A DNA stretch of 64,000 nt from Prosthecobacter dejongeii. Its GTDB lineage: Bacteria; Verrucomicrobiota; Verrucomicrobiia; Verrucomicrobiales; Verrucomicrobiaceae. The position numbers and the translations under genes are program-made. Under the pieces are notes generated by a model. That model searched no databases. It was not told the DNA's origin and saw only the letters and a program-made list of their open reading frames with translations. The stretch covers positions 1,240,001 through 1,304,000 of the forward strand of contig NZ_JACHIF010000001.1 of assembly GCF_014203045.1 (NCBI RefSeq), in the 5' to 3' direction. Below are positions 1 to 9,094 of this stretch, in pieces. The first letter of the stretch is position 1; each line of letters starts with the position of its first letter.

Positions 1-43
1 ATATGCGCCACCGGGCTGCGTCGCGATTGGTCTAAAGCGCGAA

Positions 44-3000
44 ATGTTCTGGCCAGATCAAGACCCTGATCCAGAAAAAGCAACTCCTGTAATAGAAGCG
101 CAGGGATTCGCGGAAAGCGTCCATCTCGTCGATCTTGAGATTTTCGACAAAAATGGGGTGATCACTCATTACCTGCCGAATCCACAAAGATCAGCCGAAG
201 GATCGCCGCCCAAGGAGCCATGGCGTGAGATCCTCCACAAAGGAGATACCAGTGCCCCCTTGTTCCCAATGGGTAAACCGATTCGTAGCGAGACTTCCGA
301 AAACGGGGTATACAAGAATCCAGAGGGAGGAGTGGCATTGGCATCATTGGATGCCTCTACCTCAGAATCAAATGTCCCTGAGGTCGCAGCCGTGGTTGGG
401 CACTCCCACTTCTATCGCACAGTTGTTCGATACGCGCATCAGGACGTCTTTAGCCGATTTAGCGATCCAGATGAGAATATCCTGAAGGTTGCCCCCCATT
501 TGAGGGATCTCCATGGTAATCGAATCGAACCCAAGTCAAATTCTGATCGAAATGGAAGAAACCGACCGCTTGAATTTGAGCTGTTCTATGTAGACCCGCT
601 GATCCCCGCTTCCGAATGGCCCGGAGTCGATTTTGGAGTGTATTGTGACAGACAGGGAGTAGTGAATCTTCAAGTTTCGTATCATCCCCCTAGCTCCCCG
701 CGTTACTATCCTGAAGACCTTCTCGAGCCGAAGAGGTTTGTTGCTCAATTGTCGTCTAGCGGTCCGGCTCTAGATTACATTAGCCGCAGACTTCAGTCGA
801 TTTCCCGTGATTTACAGTTGCGTGCGGCTGAAATGGATTCTGAAGAGGAATATTCGTTTGTATTCGTTGCAATGCTCAACGAGATCGTTGATGGCCCGTG
901 CATCTATGACGAAGATCGTTTTACCGAGTTGCCAAGCCGGGGAGAGATTCAGGCACTCGTCAATTTGGCAGATCGGAGATCTGATCGTGATACGGCAAGG
1001 TTAAACAGGCTCCTGCTCGACGAAGCATTTTCAGCAGCTGGAAGTGGCATCCTCACTTCCCTCAAGGCGCGGAACGTTGAGAGGGAAGTGGCACACGCGA
1101 GAAAGCTTCAGCTTGTCCTCGATCAACTTCGGGGCTCGAAGAATCGGGATGATGTTAATGTTGTATTTGAAAACGAAGAGGCGGGTGAATTTGAACTTGC
1201 TCCAATCGGCTTAGATTTGCGCAATCAATTGATTTCGTGGCTATCCTTAATATTGAGCAACGATAATCCTGGGAACCTGTGTCTTGGATTCAGGTTGACG
1301 CACAGTCAAGAGCGCGTCTCCCGATTTGCGCCGGTTCTGAGGGTCGAGAGAACAAAGTATCTTCCCACGGACAACCATCTGCCATTTGAAGAACAGGATC
1401 TGAAAGTGAAGACACTATCGCAGATAAGAAGGTCAACAGCTGCGATTCCATTTGTGAAAGCTCCTGCAGCTGGAAATTGCAAGCTCGCAGTAGAACAGAA
1501 CGAGTTTGAGAAAATCGCAAGCGAATTCGTCCTCGCCGGACATCAGACCGCGATGGCTCGAAATCGGTTTAACGAGCACGAAATCTGGTTCGTTCCCGAT
1601 TCCATTTGTCCAAGTGCGGAGGTGATCGGTAATGGGGCTGCAAACAGTATGGATTTTGCTACCGCACGCCCACTCAGCAATCGATTAGGAACGGATGGTG
1701 TGGCTGTGCCTGATTTCCGTATGGGAGCTACCGGAACGACGGGAGAGGGGTGGCAGGGTTTTCCGTGGAAAAGAACGGAGAAGAAGCAGTTTTCTGGAAT
1801 CGATTTTGACCATTGTGGTCGAGCATTCTTTGGCTTCGTCGAGTCGCTGCTCACCCCGCAGAACATTACGAATCCGGCACAGAGGAGCGAGTGGTCGGAT
1901 TTATTGGCTGCCAAAGACGGCCTGGCAAACGCTTTGGCTGAGAATTTGGTTGTTTCCATGTTCGAGCAGAGCGCCATCCCGAACAAACCGGGGTTGGACA
2001 GGATGGCCAGTGACGCATTTAAAAATGATCTTCGCGGATTTTATCGCATCGATACATTCTTGAGCCTTCCCATCTCGAAGAAGGGCGGCAATCAAGCGCA
2101 GAATGAGTCTGGAATTGCGCGATTCTACGGACAGGCTCGGGATTCCGAAATCAAGTATAGAGGGCGCTCCACGGCGGCTACGGCTCCTCGTCTTTCGGAT
2201 TTCGTCTTCAGTGTTCAGGACGATTGGAGTTCGGGAACAACGAGCAGAATGACGTTTTCGTATGACCTGCCTGTTGGTCAAGAGGATAAATGGGTCAACT
2301 GGGAACTCACAAAAGTGGTAGGAGTGATTTCCCACCTGCAGTTACTAGAGAATCAATCCGTGGACGATGGAGAGTTCCGGCAGGGGCGTTGGCTCGAACT
2401 TGTACCCGCGAACGGACGTTCGGGCATCAGGACGCTCGAATGGACGCCTGCCTCTTCGGTGCCAGCCATTTTGAGGAGGTATCCTAAAGAACCCGTGCTA
2501 AAAGAAGTGGCGACGATGAAAGAAGTTTTCCCTTCCCTCAAGCCTGCTGAGTTTGACAAATGCCAGCGGTGGGGATGGAAGATATCCTTTGCCGCTGATC
2601 CGGCTGACGATTCCTTTGCCGCTGATCCGGCTGACAATTTTGGTAATGACACGGTATTCCTTGATGTCCACTACAGAAACTCACCTCGCGAGTGGATCAG
2701 TGACAAGTCTGCTTTGCATCAGCCGGACGACCCGTATGAAAACCTCATCCAAGCTCTTATTGTCGGGGAGGCATTGGCAAAGAGTTACAGCGAAATCGCA
2801 ATCGACCGTGATTCACAGGATCACTGGTGCAAAGCGGCAACGAAGATCACTGACTTTCTCAGATCATGGTTCGCCAGTGATCGGATTGAGCTGCTTGATC
2901 GACAACCCGCAGAGCTGGTAGACCGTTTCGAACTACGGCTGCGAAATGCCGGTCAGCCGGTCGAGAACATCTCCAACCCTGTGATCAAGAAAGTAATTTT

Positions 3001-3658
3001 CAACAAGGAAACCACTATGCCACCTCAGTTCTCTGTGGAGATGCTCCCTGATCAGAAGGAGGGTTATCCGGCCAGACTTCTTGGCAAAAACGGAGCTGTT
3101 AGGAGGCTTCGCCCTCGGTTGTTTTTGAAGCGAAACCATAGTATTCCCGAAGATCTCGGCTTGACGAACTTGAGAACCAATACCCAGCTAGTTTATGAGT
3201 GTGGTCCCGTTGATTGGCCAATCGATGCCGAGGTGTCAAACGTCTACGATACTCCGATTCATGTGTCGGGATCAGGAGATCTCCAAGATGCGTTGGCGGC
3301 TATGCTCGGAAAGCTGGTGGGTTCCAGTGATTTTGAAGGATTGGCAGTCCGGATTGATGCGAAGCACTGCTTTGATCTTAGTCCCGCTCTCGGACAGGAG
3401 AGTCAACTGATCAATCCATTAATTATCTTTCCGACAGATTACCAATATGGGTCCATTGGCGAAGTCTCCCGGAAGGTAGTCCAGAAATATTCTGATTGGC
3501 TGGCCGCCGATATCGGAGGCGAAGCAGGCCAGGATGTGTTGGTTGGTCTCAGAGATCGAAACCCAAAGCTCCGAGTGGGATTGCAGGTATCTGCTAACGA
3601 GCGAGTGGTGTTGCAGATTGACGACATCGAGTTTGATATGAATCAGTTCGTACTTTAG
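44..3658 (+). CDS. Large unrecognised protein, possibly 5'-partial
   Basis: I do not recognise this 1204-residue protein. It has no signal peptide, membrane segment, Walker motif or Cys cluster that I can see, so it is probably a soluble cytoplasmic protein. The reading frame stays open upstream of the first ATG to the window edge, so the true start may lie outside. About residues 848-865 hold an in-frame nine-residue tandem duplication (SFAADPADD then SFAADPADN). It reads toward a minus-strand block of a beta-flower protein, a nuclease-helicase fusion and a SLATT effector, and large unknown proteins of this size are common partners of helicases in defence islands. That role is inference from position only. 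A hairpin follows the stop codon. Confidence 0.8.
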   Translation: MFWPDQDPDPEKATPVIEAQGFAESVHLVDLEIFDKNGVITHYLPNPQRSAEGSPPKEPWREILHKGDTSAPLFPMGKPIRSETSENGVYKNPEGGVALASLDASTSESNVPEVAAVVGHSHFYRTVVRYAHQDVFSRFSDPDENILKVAPHLRDLHGNRIEPKSNSDRNGRNRPLEFELFYVDPLIPASEWPGVDFGVYCDRQGVVNLQVSYHPPSSPRYYPEDLLEPKRFVAQLSSSGPALDYISRRLQSISRDLQLRAAEMDSEEEYSFVFVAMLNEIVDGPCIYDEDRFTELPSRGEIQALVNLADRRSDRDTARLNRLLLDEAFSAAGSGILTSLKARNVEREVAHARKLQLVLDQLRGSKNRDDVNVVFENEEAGEFELAPIGLDLRNQLISWLSLILSNDNPGNLCLGFRLTHSQERVSRFAPVLRVERTKYLPTDNHLPFEEQDLKVKTLSQIRRSTAAIPFVKAPAAGNCKLAVEQNEFEKIASEFVLAGHQTAMARNRFNEHEIWFVPDSICPSAEVIGNGAANSMDFATARPLSNRLGTDGVAVPDFRMGATGTTGEGWQGFPWKRTEKKQFSGIDFDHCGRAFFGFVESLLTPQNITNPAQRSEWSDLLAAKDGLANALAENLVVSMFEQSAIPNKPGLDRMASDAFKNDLRGFYRIDTFLSLPISKKGGNQAQNESGIARFYGQARDSEIKYRGRSTAATAPRLSDFVFSVQDDWSSGTTSRMTFSYDLPVGQEDKWVNWELTKVVGVISHLQLLENQSVDDGEFRQGRWLELVPANGRSGIRTLEWTPASSVPAILRRYPKEPVLKEVATMKEVFPSLKPAEFDKCQRWGWKISFAADPADDSFAADPADNFGNDTVFLDVHYRNSPREWISDKSALHQPDDPYENLIQALIVGEALAKSYSEIAIDRDSQDHWCKAATKITDFLRSWFASDRIELLDRQPAELVDRFELRLRNAGQPVENISNPVIKKVIFNKETTMPPQFSVEMLPDQKEGYPARLLGKNGAVRRLRPRLFLKRNHSIPEDLGLTNLRTNTQLVYECGPVDWPIDAEVSNVYDTPIHVSGSGDLQDALAAMLGKLVGSSDFEGLAVRIDAKHCFDLSPALGQESQLINPLIIFPTDYQYGSIGEVSRKVVQKYSDWLAADIGGEAGQDVLVGLRDRNPKLRVGLQVSANERVVLQIDDIEFDMNQFVL
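2585..2638 (+). repeat. In-frame 27-bp tandem duplication
   Basis: Two adjacent 27-bp copies (2585-2611 and 2612-2638) differ at one base. They add nine residues to the encoded protein without breaking the frame. This looks like a recent slippage event in an otherwise non-repetitive gene. Confidence 0.9.
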
Positions 3659-3670
3659 CGGTCGCTGTAG

Positions 3671-3692
3671 GGACACGGGTCGCCCCGTGCCC
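3671..3692 (+). terminator. Hairpin after the 1204-residue gene
   Basis: A 9-bp stem with one A/C mismatch (3671-3679 with 3684-3692) and a four-base loop begins 13 bases after the stop codon at 3658. No T-tract follows, so it may be a weak or factor-dependent terminator rather than an intrinsic one. Confidence 0.4.
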
Positions 3693-3782
3693 CTTACCGA
3701 TCCTGGCGGGCGACACTACCGCACTGGGCTCTTACCTTGAGTCCTGGCGGGAAAGAGGCGTTCTTCCTGTGGATTCCCGGTG

Positions 3783-3828
3783 TCAGTGTCATCTGAATCC
3801 CTGCCCGTGCGGGTTCGAATGACACTGA
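3783..3828. repeat. Long inverted repeat between convergent genes
   Basis: Perfect 10-bp arms (tcagtgtcat at 3783-3792 and its complement at 3819-3828) enclose a partly self-complementary centre. It sits between convergent genes, so a bidirectional terminator is possible. The centre (3796-3816) also reads NPCPCGF in one frame and matches 17 of 21 bases of the start of the comM remnant at 38050-38070. Confidence 0.6.
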
Positions 3829-3880
3829 TAGTGAGCGTCGCCGATTCCATGCCCATCGGCGGCTAGGGGATCCCAATTCC

Positions 3881-4246
3881 CTAAAGATCAAAGAACGATT
3901 CACCACTCAAAGAAGACCACGAACTAGAACGAGACGGGCGAGATGGGCGTGATTCGCGGCTGGCTCTTGAGGGTCGAGATTGCCGAGGTGCTCGGGAGGG
4001 GCGGGACGCGCGGGAGGGACGAGACGGGCCGCCTGATGCATCTTGTGTAAAGAATGCAGGGCGTCCAGATCGATCCCAAACCCATCCGTTTTGAAGCCAG
4101 CCGAGATAGCGCCCCGAATACGAATAGACCGAGTCTTCACAGATCCAAGCAACTGGCTTGCCGTTAAACAGGTAAATGGACTGGTTGTCGTCGGAAACCC
4201 AAGCTACTGGCGAGCCTGATTCGTTGTAAAATGTTATGTAATCCAT
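3881..4246 (-). CDS. Predicted 4-fold beta-flower protein with basic Pro/Ser/Arg tail
   Basis: A 121-residue protein in two parts. Residues 1-70 contain four short repeats of the type 'G.PVAW....SIY' and 'GRYLGW....VWD', rich in Trp, Tyr and Gly. This is the pattern I associate with the 4-fold beta-flower family, found by mining predicted structures. Residues 72-105 are a low-complexity tail of SRPSR/ASRPSR units. The last residues form a short hydrophobic motif (SWSSLSGESFF) that I also associate with this family. The biochemical function is unknown. It lies in the minus-strand block about 100 bp downstream of the nuclease-helicase gene and may be its partner. Family assignment rests on remembered pattern, not a search. 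Confidence 0.75.
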   Translation of the reverse strand: MDYITFYNESGSPVAWVSDDNQSIYLFNGKPVAWICEDSVYSYSGRYLGWLQNGWVWDRSGRPAFFTQDASGGPSRPSRASRPSRAPRQSRPSRASRESRPSRPSRSSSWSSLSGESFFDL

Positions 4247-4348
4247 ATCTAAACCGCTTCAAAGTTTAGGAGACGTTTGTTTCACTTGGAGAAGGATACT
4301 TCTACTTTTTCGAGCGTTTTCGGGCGGTGATTACCCACCAGTGCATCT

Positions 4349-7300
4349 TCATGATCCTGATGTTAATTTGCAGAATAGGTTTAACAGCCGCATTTCCTCA
4401 ATTGAACCTGCAGATGTCATTGCGATTCGGGGATCGGCGACCACGACTGCGAGACACTGCGCACGTGAGATCGCGACGTTAATGCGATTCCGGTCCAGAA
4501 TAAAACCCAGCCCACGAGACCCGTATTCGCCAAAGCTGGAGCATAGACACAAAATGCAAACTGGAGCCTCTTGGCCCTGAAACTTGTCCACGCTACCGAT
4601 CCTTGCCAATGGAGGCAAGGCAGCTTGGAGAGATCTAACCTGCGCGTTGTACGGCGCAATAAAGAGGAAATCCGAAAGGACGAGAGGCCTTGTTTCTCCA
4701 TTTTTCGTTGTGTGTGGGCGTCCGATTAGCTCTTCAAAGATTGCCTTGGATCGATGAACCTCCTCGTCGCTCTGCTGGATGTTGCCATCATGTTCCACTC
4801 CGCTGAAGACTATTCCAACCCCCTGACCGACCAAGGCTTCCTCGTTGCCGGACACGGATATGTTTTGAGTCGCACAATCGACATGGGACTGCAGCCGTCC
4901 CTCGTAAATGGTCTCTGATATGAAAGAGCAAACTTCTGGATGCATGCGACGCGATTCTCCCAGGAACAAGCCAATGTTGCCAGGTACCACCGCGTGAAAA
5001 ACTGGTGCATCCGGCAGGCTCAATGATGTGTCCTTTAGAGCATATTGAAGCGATGACAGACCGGCGTCTCCGGGATGAGTGCCTTGAATCGGTTGCTCAA
5101 GTTGCATCTGATCACCCAGAAGAACCAAGTTCTTCGCGCATCGTGACATCGCGACTGCGTTTGCTAATGATACCTGCCCAGCTTCATCAATGAAAAGTAC
5201 GTCAAGAGCTTCTTCCCATTCTGGACGGGTGAAGAGCCAAGCGGTTCCCGCGACAATGCCACCCGAATACGATGCTCTCGCGTCTTTTGAGATCTTAACA
5301 TGAACCAGACGAGGATTGGCTCTGAATACAGCATCTTCGTTACTATCCCCAACCTTAATGCCTCTCAATTCCTGGCCAGTTGCTGTCAGCGCTTCCCCGC
5401 ATGCCTTTAGCAAATTGATCACTGCCTTATGGCTATTTGAGGCGATGCCCACCTTCTTCCCCGCTGATACGAGAGCGGCTATGACCCGAGATGCCGTATA
5501 AGTCTTCCCAGTACCCGGAGGCCCTTGGATTACGAGGCATTCACCTTGCATCGACGTTGTGATTCTAATCGCGCATGCCAAGAGGTCTTCGTCAATCCGC
5601 TTGAGAGGGAGACCCGCAGGCCTTCCCGCCAATAAAGATGCAGCGGAAAGGGGAAGCGCACCAGTGAGATGATTACAGGCAACCTCTTCAATCGCATTTG
5701 CTATGGCTTCCTGAGAAACAAACTCATTTTGAAGGAGCGACCCTGAATTTGGAAAAGCCCCATCGAATTTCGAGTTTATGCTGCCAGTTCCAAGTTTGAG
5801 GCGAAGCACTCCGCTAACTAGGTTCAATTCCATCAAGTTGGGTTTCGCATCAAGGTTGTGCGAAAACATCACAGTCGAATTGTCACCTGCGGCAAGTTTG
5901 CACTCTTGGGACGCATCAAAACGATAATCCTGAATGAGGGACTTTTTGTCTGGCACTGCATCTCCGAAAGCGCTGACTCCTTGAATACAACCTGGGTCGT
6001 CACGCAATTCTTCCGGTGCGGCTTCGGCACGATCAAACATTCGCCACCAGATTGGCTTTTGCTCGCGTCTGTGAAAGTCAACAAGATCGGCGAGTGTTAG
6101 GGCAACCAAGCCTCCTAGCGATCTCAATTGTCGTATCGTTTCGAGTTTTGCCAAGATTTCAGGTGTGAGCGGCTGAGGAGCGATGGCCTCAACGGTTGGG
6201 AAAGGCATTGTGTTTGAGATGCCGTAATCGCTGATCGCCTGATGTAGCCACTGGGCCAGTCCCGCTGTGGACCGGCAGTCGTCCTCGTTGTAATCCCGAA
6301 TTCCAGCGAGGATAGCACTTTGCTCCCACTTGCGTCCCTCGCCGCTCTCAATCCAACGAGCATATTGGACGATTGAATCCACAGCGGTCGTAACTCCCGT
6401 TGATCGTTTTTCTCGATAGAGGCTTTCCACCTTTTTGATGGAATAGCTGTCTTCTCCGATACGGATGCCTTGGCTTACGGTCTGGTACAGATCAACGAAG
6501 ACATTATTGCGGAGCAAATTGTCCACTTCATCCTGGCGAGAATCGTGCCTGGTGCTGAGGCGGCGAATCGCGCTGACTTCATATGCTGCATAGTGATAAA
6601 TGTGCATCTCTGGGTTTTGAAGCCACCTGGCATAAACCCAGTCTACGAACTGCTCGAACGCCTGCTTTTCTTCGGCGCGATCATGAGCCCACCAATCATG
6701 AAACTCCAAATCGGTTCCCTGCGAAACCTTGGTGGATGCTCCGAAGAGATATTCCAGTCCACCTGCCACCAAAGGGAAACCCTCCATGTCGAAGTATACA
6801 TCTGCGAAATGAGGGGGAGGCAATTTTGCCAAGCCTACAGGTTCACCATTTTTACCCCTGCTAGCTAGAATCTCAAACCTTGGTTTCGCTGCCGGATTTA
6901 TTTTTCTGTCGTCGAGTGTCTGCTTCTGGAGACGAGCCTGCGCTACTAACTTTTTCAGCGATTCGTCCGCGAGTTTCCGCACCGTTCGCCCACCGGCCCC
7001 TGCTAGATCAGTGAGTGTCCGTATTCCCTCCATGCTCAACTTTTTAATCTGGCCTACACTGATGCCAGCCACTCTCACGAGATGATCTCGCTCCGTGAAG
7101 AAGCTTTCCGCGTGAGAGGTCCATCGTCCATGATCTGCGCGAGGAAGCGGTTCAGGTCGTTGGGATATATTGGCCACAAAGTTTTCCTGCATTTTCAGGA
7201 AGCTGCTTTTGATCCGGCGGTAGTAATCGATGAAATCTTTAACGCGAAACTCAACGCGGTTGTCGTTTCCCAAAATCACGCCGAAGCTGTTTGGAACATC

Positions 7301-7765
7301 ATCTCCCGTCGCAGCGGCAAGCATCTCGGAATAGCAGCAAAGCTGAACTATATAGTAGGGTTTGGGAGAGTGCGCCAGCTTAGTATCCCAGACCTGGAAC
7401 TTCCCCGTCGAATCGAGAATGAGAAAGTCTGCGTAGCCAGCAAACTGATCTAAATCGAGTGCAGCCTGAAAGATAATCGGAGGTTTAGCAATTAGGGCCA
7501 AGGAAGTTTGAGCTTTTGCTTTTTCAAACTCGTCCGTTGGGATCTCGATAAGACCTGGCGTGGAATCCTTAAACCTACTGAGGACCCTATTTTCATGCTT
7601 ATATCCGGTTTCAAAGATCAGTTTCTGATCCTCTGTTTCCTTGTCCGGAATGAAAGATGCTCGATCCTCCAGATAACACCGATCCATCCATGAAGAGAAT
7701 GGCGACTCTAGATAACGGATCAAGTCAGTCGGTGAATAAATGATATCGGCTCCGATTTTTTTCAT
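4349..7765 (-). CDS. RecB-like nuclease / RNase H-like exonuclease / SF1 helicase fusion (TM0106 type)
   Basis: An 1138-residue three-module nucleic-acid enzyme. Residues 5-200 form a RecB/Cas4-like nuclease: D113 in GYADF, the DTK motif at 127-129 and Q141...Y145. Residues 230-275 look like a helix-hairpin-helix segment. Residues 320-510 resemble a DEDD/RNase H-like exonuclease: D326 and E328 in FDMEG, then DLYQT near 425 and NEDD at 493-496. Residues 720-1138 are a Dna2/NAM7-type SF1 helicase with Walker A GPPGTGKT (748-755), DEAGQ (860-864) and a late SVDKFQGQE motif. Such fusions are found in many bacteria, often without a proven role; processing of DNA or R-loops is likely. All catalytic residues I could check are present. 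The gene lies 36 bp downstream of the SLATT gene on the same strand, so co-transcription is likely. Confidence 0.9.
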   Translation of the reverse strand: MKKIGADIIYSPTDLIRYLESPFSSWMDRCYLEDRASFIPDKETEDQKLIFETGYKHENRVLSRFKDSTPGLIEIPTDEFEKAKAQTSLALIAKPPIIFQAALDLDQFAGYADFLILDSTGKFQVWDTKLAHSPKPYYIVQLCCYSEMLAAATGDDVPNSFGVILGNDNRVEFRVKDFIDYYRRIKSSFLKMQENFVANISQRPEPLPRADHGRWTSHAESFFTERDHLVRVAGISVGQIKKLSMEGIRTLTDLAGAGGRTVRKLADESLKKLVAQARLQKQTLDDRKINPAAKPRFEILASRGKNGEPVGLAKLPPPHFADVYFDMEGFPLVAGGLEYLFGASTKVSQGTDLEFHDWWAHDRAEEKQAFEQFVDWVYARWLQNPEMHIYHYAAYEVSAIRRLSTRHDSRQDEVDNLLRNNVFVDLYQTVSQGIRIGEDSYSIKKVESLYREKRSTGVTTAVDSIVQYARWIESGEGRKWEQSAILAGIRDYNEDDCRSTAGLAQWLHQAISDYGISNTMPFPTVEAIAPQPLTPEILAKLETIRQLRSLGGLVALTLADLVDFHRREQKPIWWRMFDRAEAAPEELRDDPGCIQGVSAFGDAVPDKKSLIQDYRFDASQECKLAAGDNSTVMFSHNLDAKPNLMELNLVSGVLRLKLGTGSINSKFDGAFPNSGSLLQNEFVSQEAIANAIEEVACNHLTGALPLSAASLLAGRPAGLPLKRIDEDLLACAIRITTSMQGECLVIQGPPGTGKTYTASRVIAALVSAGKKVGIASNSHKAVINLLKACGEALTATGQELRGIKVGDSNEDAVFRANPRLVHVKISKDARASYSGGIVAGTAWLFTRPEWEEALDVLFIDEAGQVSLANAVAMSRCAKNLVLLGDQMQLEQPIQGTHPGDAGLSSLQYALKDTSLSLPDAPVFHAVVPGNIGLFLGESRRMHPEVCSFISETIYEGRLQSHVDCATQNISVSGNEEALVGQGVGIVFSGVEHDGNIQQSDEEVHRSKAIFEELIGRPHTTKNGETRPLVLSDFLFIAPYNAQVRSLQAALPPLARIGSVDKFQGQEAPVCILCLCSSFGEYGSRGLGFILDRNRINVAISRAQCLAVVVADPRIAMTSAGSIEEMRLLNLFCKLTSGS

Positions 7766-7801
7766 TAGAAATTGGGTTATATTCCAGATGATAAAAGATT
7801 G

Positions 7802-8605
7802 TCAGTCTCTACTTGTAAGCAAAAAACCTGTAACAATAACACCCGCTGCGATAATGAGATCTAACATAGCCCTAGTCCGACCGTAGTAGCTGATTCGGCA
7901 CCATGCAATCCACCACCATTTGAGTTTGAAGTAGGCAGATTTTTGGATCTTAAACATATCCTGATCTATCGCTTCGTGATTTGAGTAGTTTGGCAGAAGT
8001 TCCTCATAATCATGTGTCACTTCGGCGATTCGTGCCCGCTTTTGCTCCTTATTTTCAATCTCCTTGGCCTGTCGCAGCCGGTCGTAAAGAATTGCTATCT
8101 TTAGAGAGCATTCGTGGAATGCCTTGGCTTGCAGCGGGTATTGGCGGCTCGAGATCAAGAGCGTCACTGCCATCAGAATGATGGAAAGCGCGGTCGTCCC
8201 AAAGCCAAGCAGTTCCGGTGAGATCTCCTTGAATACCGGATGCGGAATGTAGGGAATTAACCCAACGATTATAAGGTATGAAGAAAGGATTGTCGTCGCC
8301 CAAAGGCCACAGGAGTCAAGTTCTTCACACCGGCGCGCTGCCGCAAAACGAGCTCCTTTGGTGATCCAAAGTTTGTAGTTCAATTCATGTTCCCAGTTAT
8401 TATCCGTGAGGTATGGCGGAAGGTCGTTCTTTTTCGAACGTTTCTTCCGAAGTCGCAAGCGGAGTTCACGTTCTGCTTCTCGTTGTAAAGCAATTTTCAT
8501 GAGAGACCGGTGCCGACTAAAATGTTGTCGGATCACTCGACAGAGTCTGGGATCCTTGCGGCCCATTCGAAATCTGTAAAATTGGAGTTTTGCCCAGGAA
8601 ATCAT
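7802..8605 (-). CDS. SLATT-domain membrane protein, putative defence effector
   Basis: A 267-residue protein with a very basic N-terminal third (RLRLRKKRSKK near 49-59). Two membrane segments follow at about 98-119 and 132-152, then a long helical cytoplasmic region (about 165-225), then a third hydrophobic segment near 245-265. The layout and the segment around 'AFHECSLKIAILYDRLRQA' fit the SLATT families (SMODS- and SLOG-associated 2TM effectors), most like SLATT_5, whose members are proposed pore-forming effectors in nucleotide-sensing defence systems. No nucleotidyltransferase is adjacent; the nearest is 8 kb away with its own SLATT gene. A 20-bp palindrome lies 38 bp upstream of its start codon. 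The subfamily assignment is uncertain. Confidence 0.75.
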   Translation of the reverse strand: MISWAKLQFYRFRMGRKDPRLCRVIRQHFSRHRSLMKIALQREAERELRLRLRKKRSKKNDLPPYLTDNNWEHELNYKLWITKGARFAAARRCEELDSCGLWATTILSSYLIIVGLIPYIPHPVFKEISPELLGFGTTALSIILMAVTLLISSRQYPLQAKAFHECSLKIAILYDRLRQAKEIENKEQKRARIAEVTHDYEELLPNYSNHEAIDQDMFKIQKSAYFKLKWWWIAWCRISYYGRTRAMLDLIIAAGVIVTGFLLTSRD

Positions 8606-8643
8606 TGCAGTTTGAAGGTGTCGCGGCTTTCTCCCTGCACTTC

Positions 8644-8663
8644 TTAGATCAGGTCTGATCTAA
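8644..8663. promoter_or_regulatory. 20-bp palindrome upstream of the SLATT gene
   Basis: The sequence is 9-bp perfect arms around a GT centre (ttagatcag-gt-ctgatctaa). It lies between the SLATT start codon (8605) and the stop of the upstream small gene (8711). It is a good operator candidate, for example for the neighbouring WYL-domain regulator, although that link is inference. Confidence 0.5.
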
Positions 8664-8710
8664 TGCTTTCAGATGAGCAACATCGCCGCCGTATTTACAC
8701 GACTGTCTCG

Positions 8711-8917
8711 TTACGAGGTGTGACAGAGCCTGGCGCAGAAGTAGCAGCCATTGACTTGGTGATAATACATGCGTGCTTGGGACACTGCTGGGACACAGGA
8801 AGCGAAAAGCCCAAGATAAATTTGGTTGCCGGGCAGCGGCAAAAATGGGCAATCTTCTTTATGAACTTCGTGATCACCATTCGGTTGAGCGTTAACGTTT
8901 ACGTAGTAGGGAGCCAT
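8711..8917 (-). CDS. Small conserved Cys/His protein
   Basis: A 68-residue protein starting MAPYYVNVNAQPNGDHEVH and ending GCYFCARLCHTS. The arrangement of H and C residues (HEVHKEDC, then C...C, then CYFCARLC and a terminal CHTS) suggests metal binding, probably zinc. I recall a widespread family of small proteins with the same start (YYVN.NAQ.NGDHEVH) and end (NGC..C...CHTS), often near mobile elements. Its function is unknown. It is divergent from the WYL regulator and upstream of the SLATT gene on the same strand, so it may belong to one transcription unit with SLATT and the nuclease-helicase. A longer frame on the opposite strand is discounted because this protein is so clearly patterned. 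Confidence 0.75.
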   Translation of the reverse strand: MAPYYVNVNAQPNGDHEVHKEDCPFLPLPGNQIYLGLFASCVPAVSQARMYYHQVNGCYFCARLCHTS

Positions 8918-8976
8918 TTTGTATTCGTTGAGGGCGGTTTATTCACTCGGGAGGAACACCATTCGGTTTAGGCGTT
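8875..8976. repeat. Imperfect direct repeat in and before the small gene
   Basis: The sequence caccattcggtt followed by an AG/CGTT-like end occurs at 8875-8893 and again at 8957-8976, 82 bp apart. The first copy encodes the NAQPNGD segment of the small protein and the second lies just upstream of that gene. It may be the remnant of a partial duplication or a repeated regulatory site. Confidence 0.5.
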
Positions 8977-9079
8977 GCAAGCTGACAGAACGTATCGTAG
9001 ATTGAGTGTATGTAAAAAAAGACGACACAAAGGAATTTGTGGGCTTTTCATCCGTTGGCAAGTACAAAATAACGAACGA

Positions 9080-9094
9080 ATCGTAAAAAACGAT
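9080..9094. promoter_or_regulatory. Inverted repeat overlapping the WYL regulator start codon
   Basis: ATCGT-N5-ACGAT arms end inside the ATG of the regulator gene. The location would suit autorepression. The arms are only 5 bp, so chance is possible. Confidence 0.3.

Noticed and set aside
3805..3825. tRNA T-arm-like sequence (ggttcgaat)
   Set aside because: The flanking 5-bp stem is not complementary and no acceptor or anticodon arms are nearby.
8663..8971. 102-residue plus-strand frame
   Set aside because: The opposite strand encodes the conserved Cys/His protein; only one is likely real.
8957..8976. Integron attC-like core (ttaggcgttg)
   Set aside because: No matching second core with the expected stem, and no integrase gene or cassette array.
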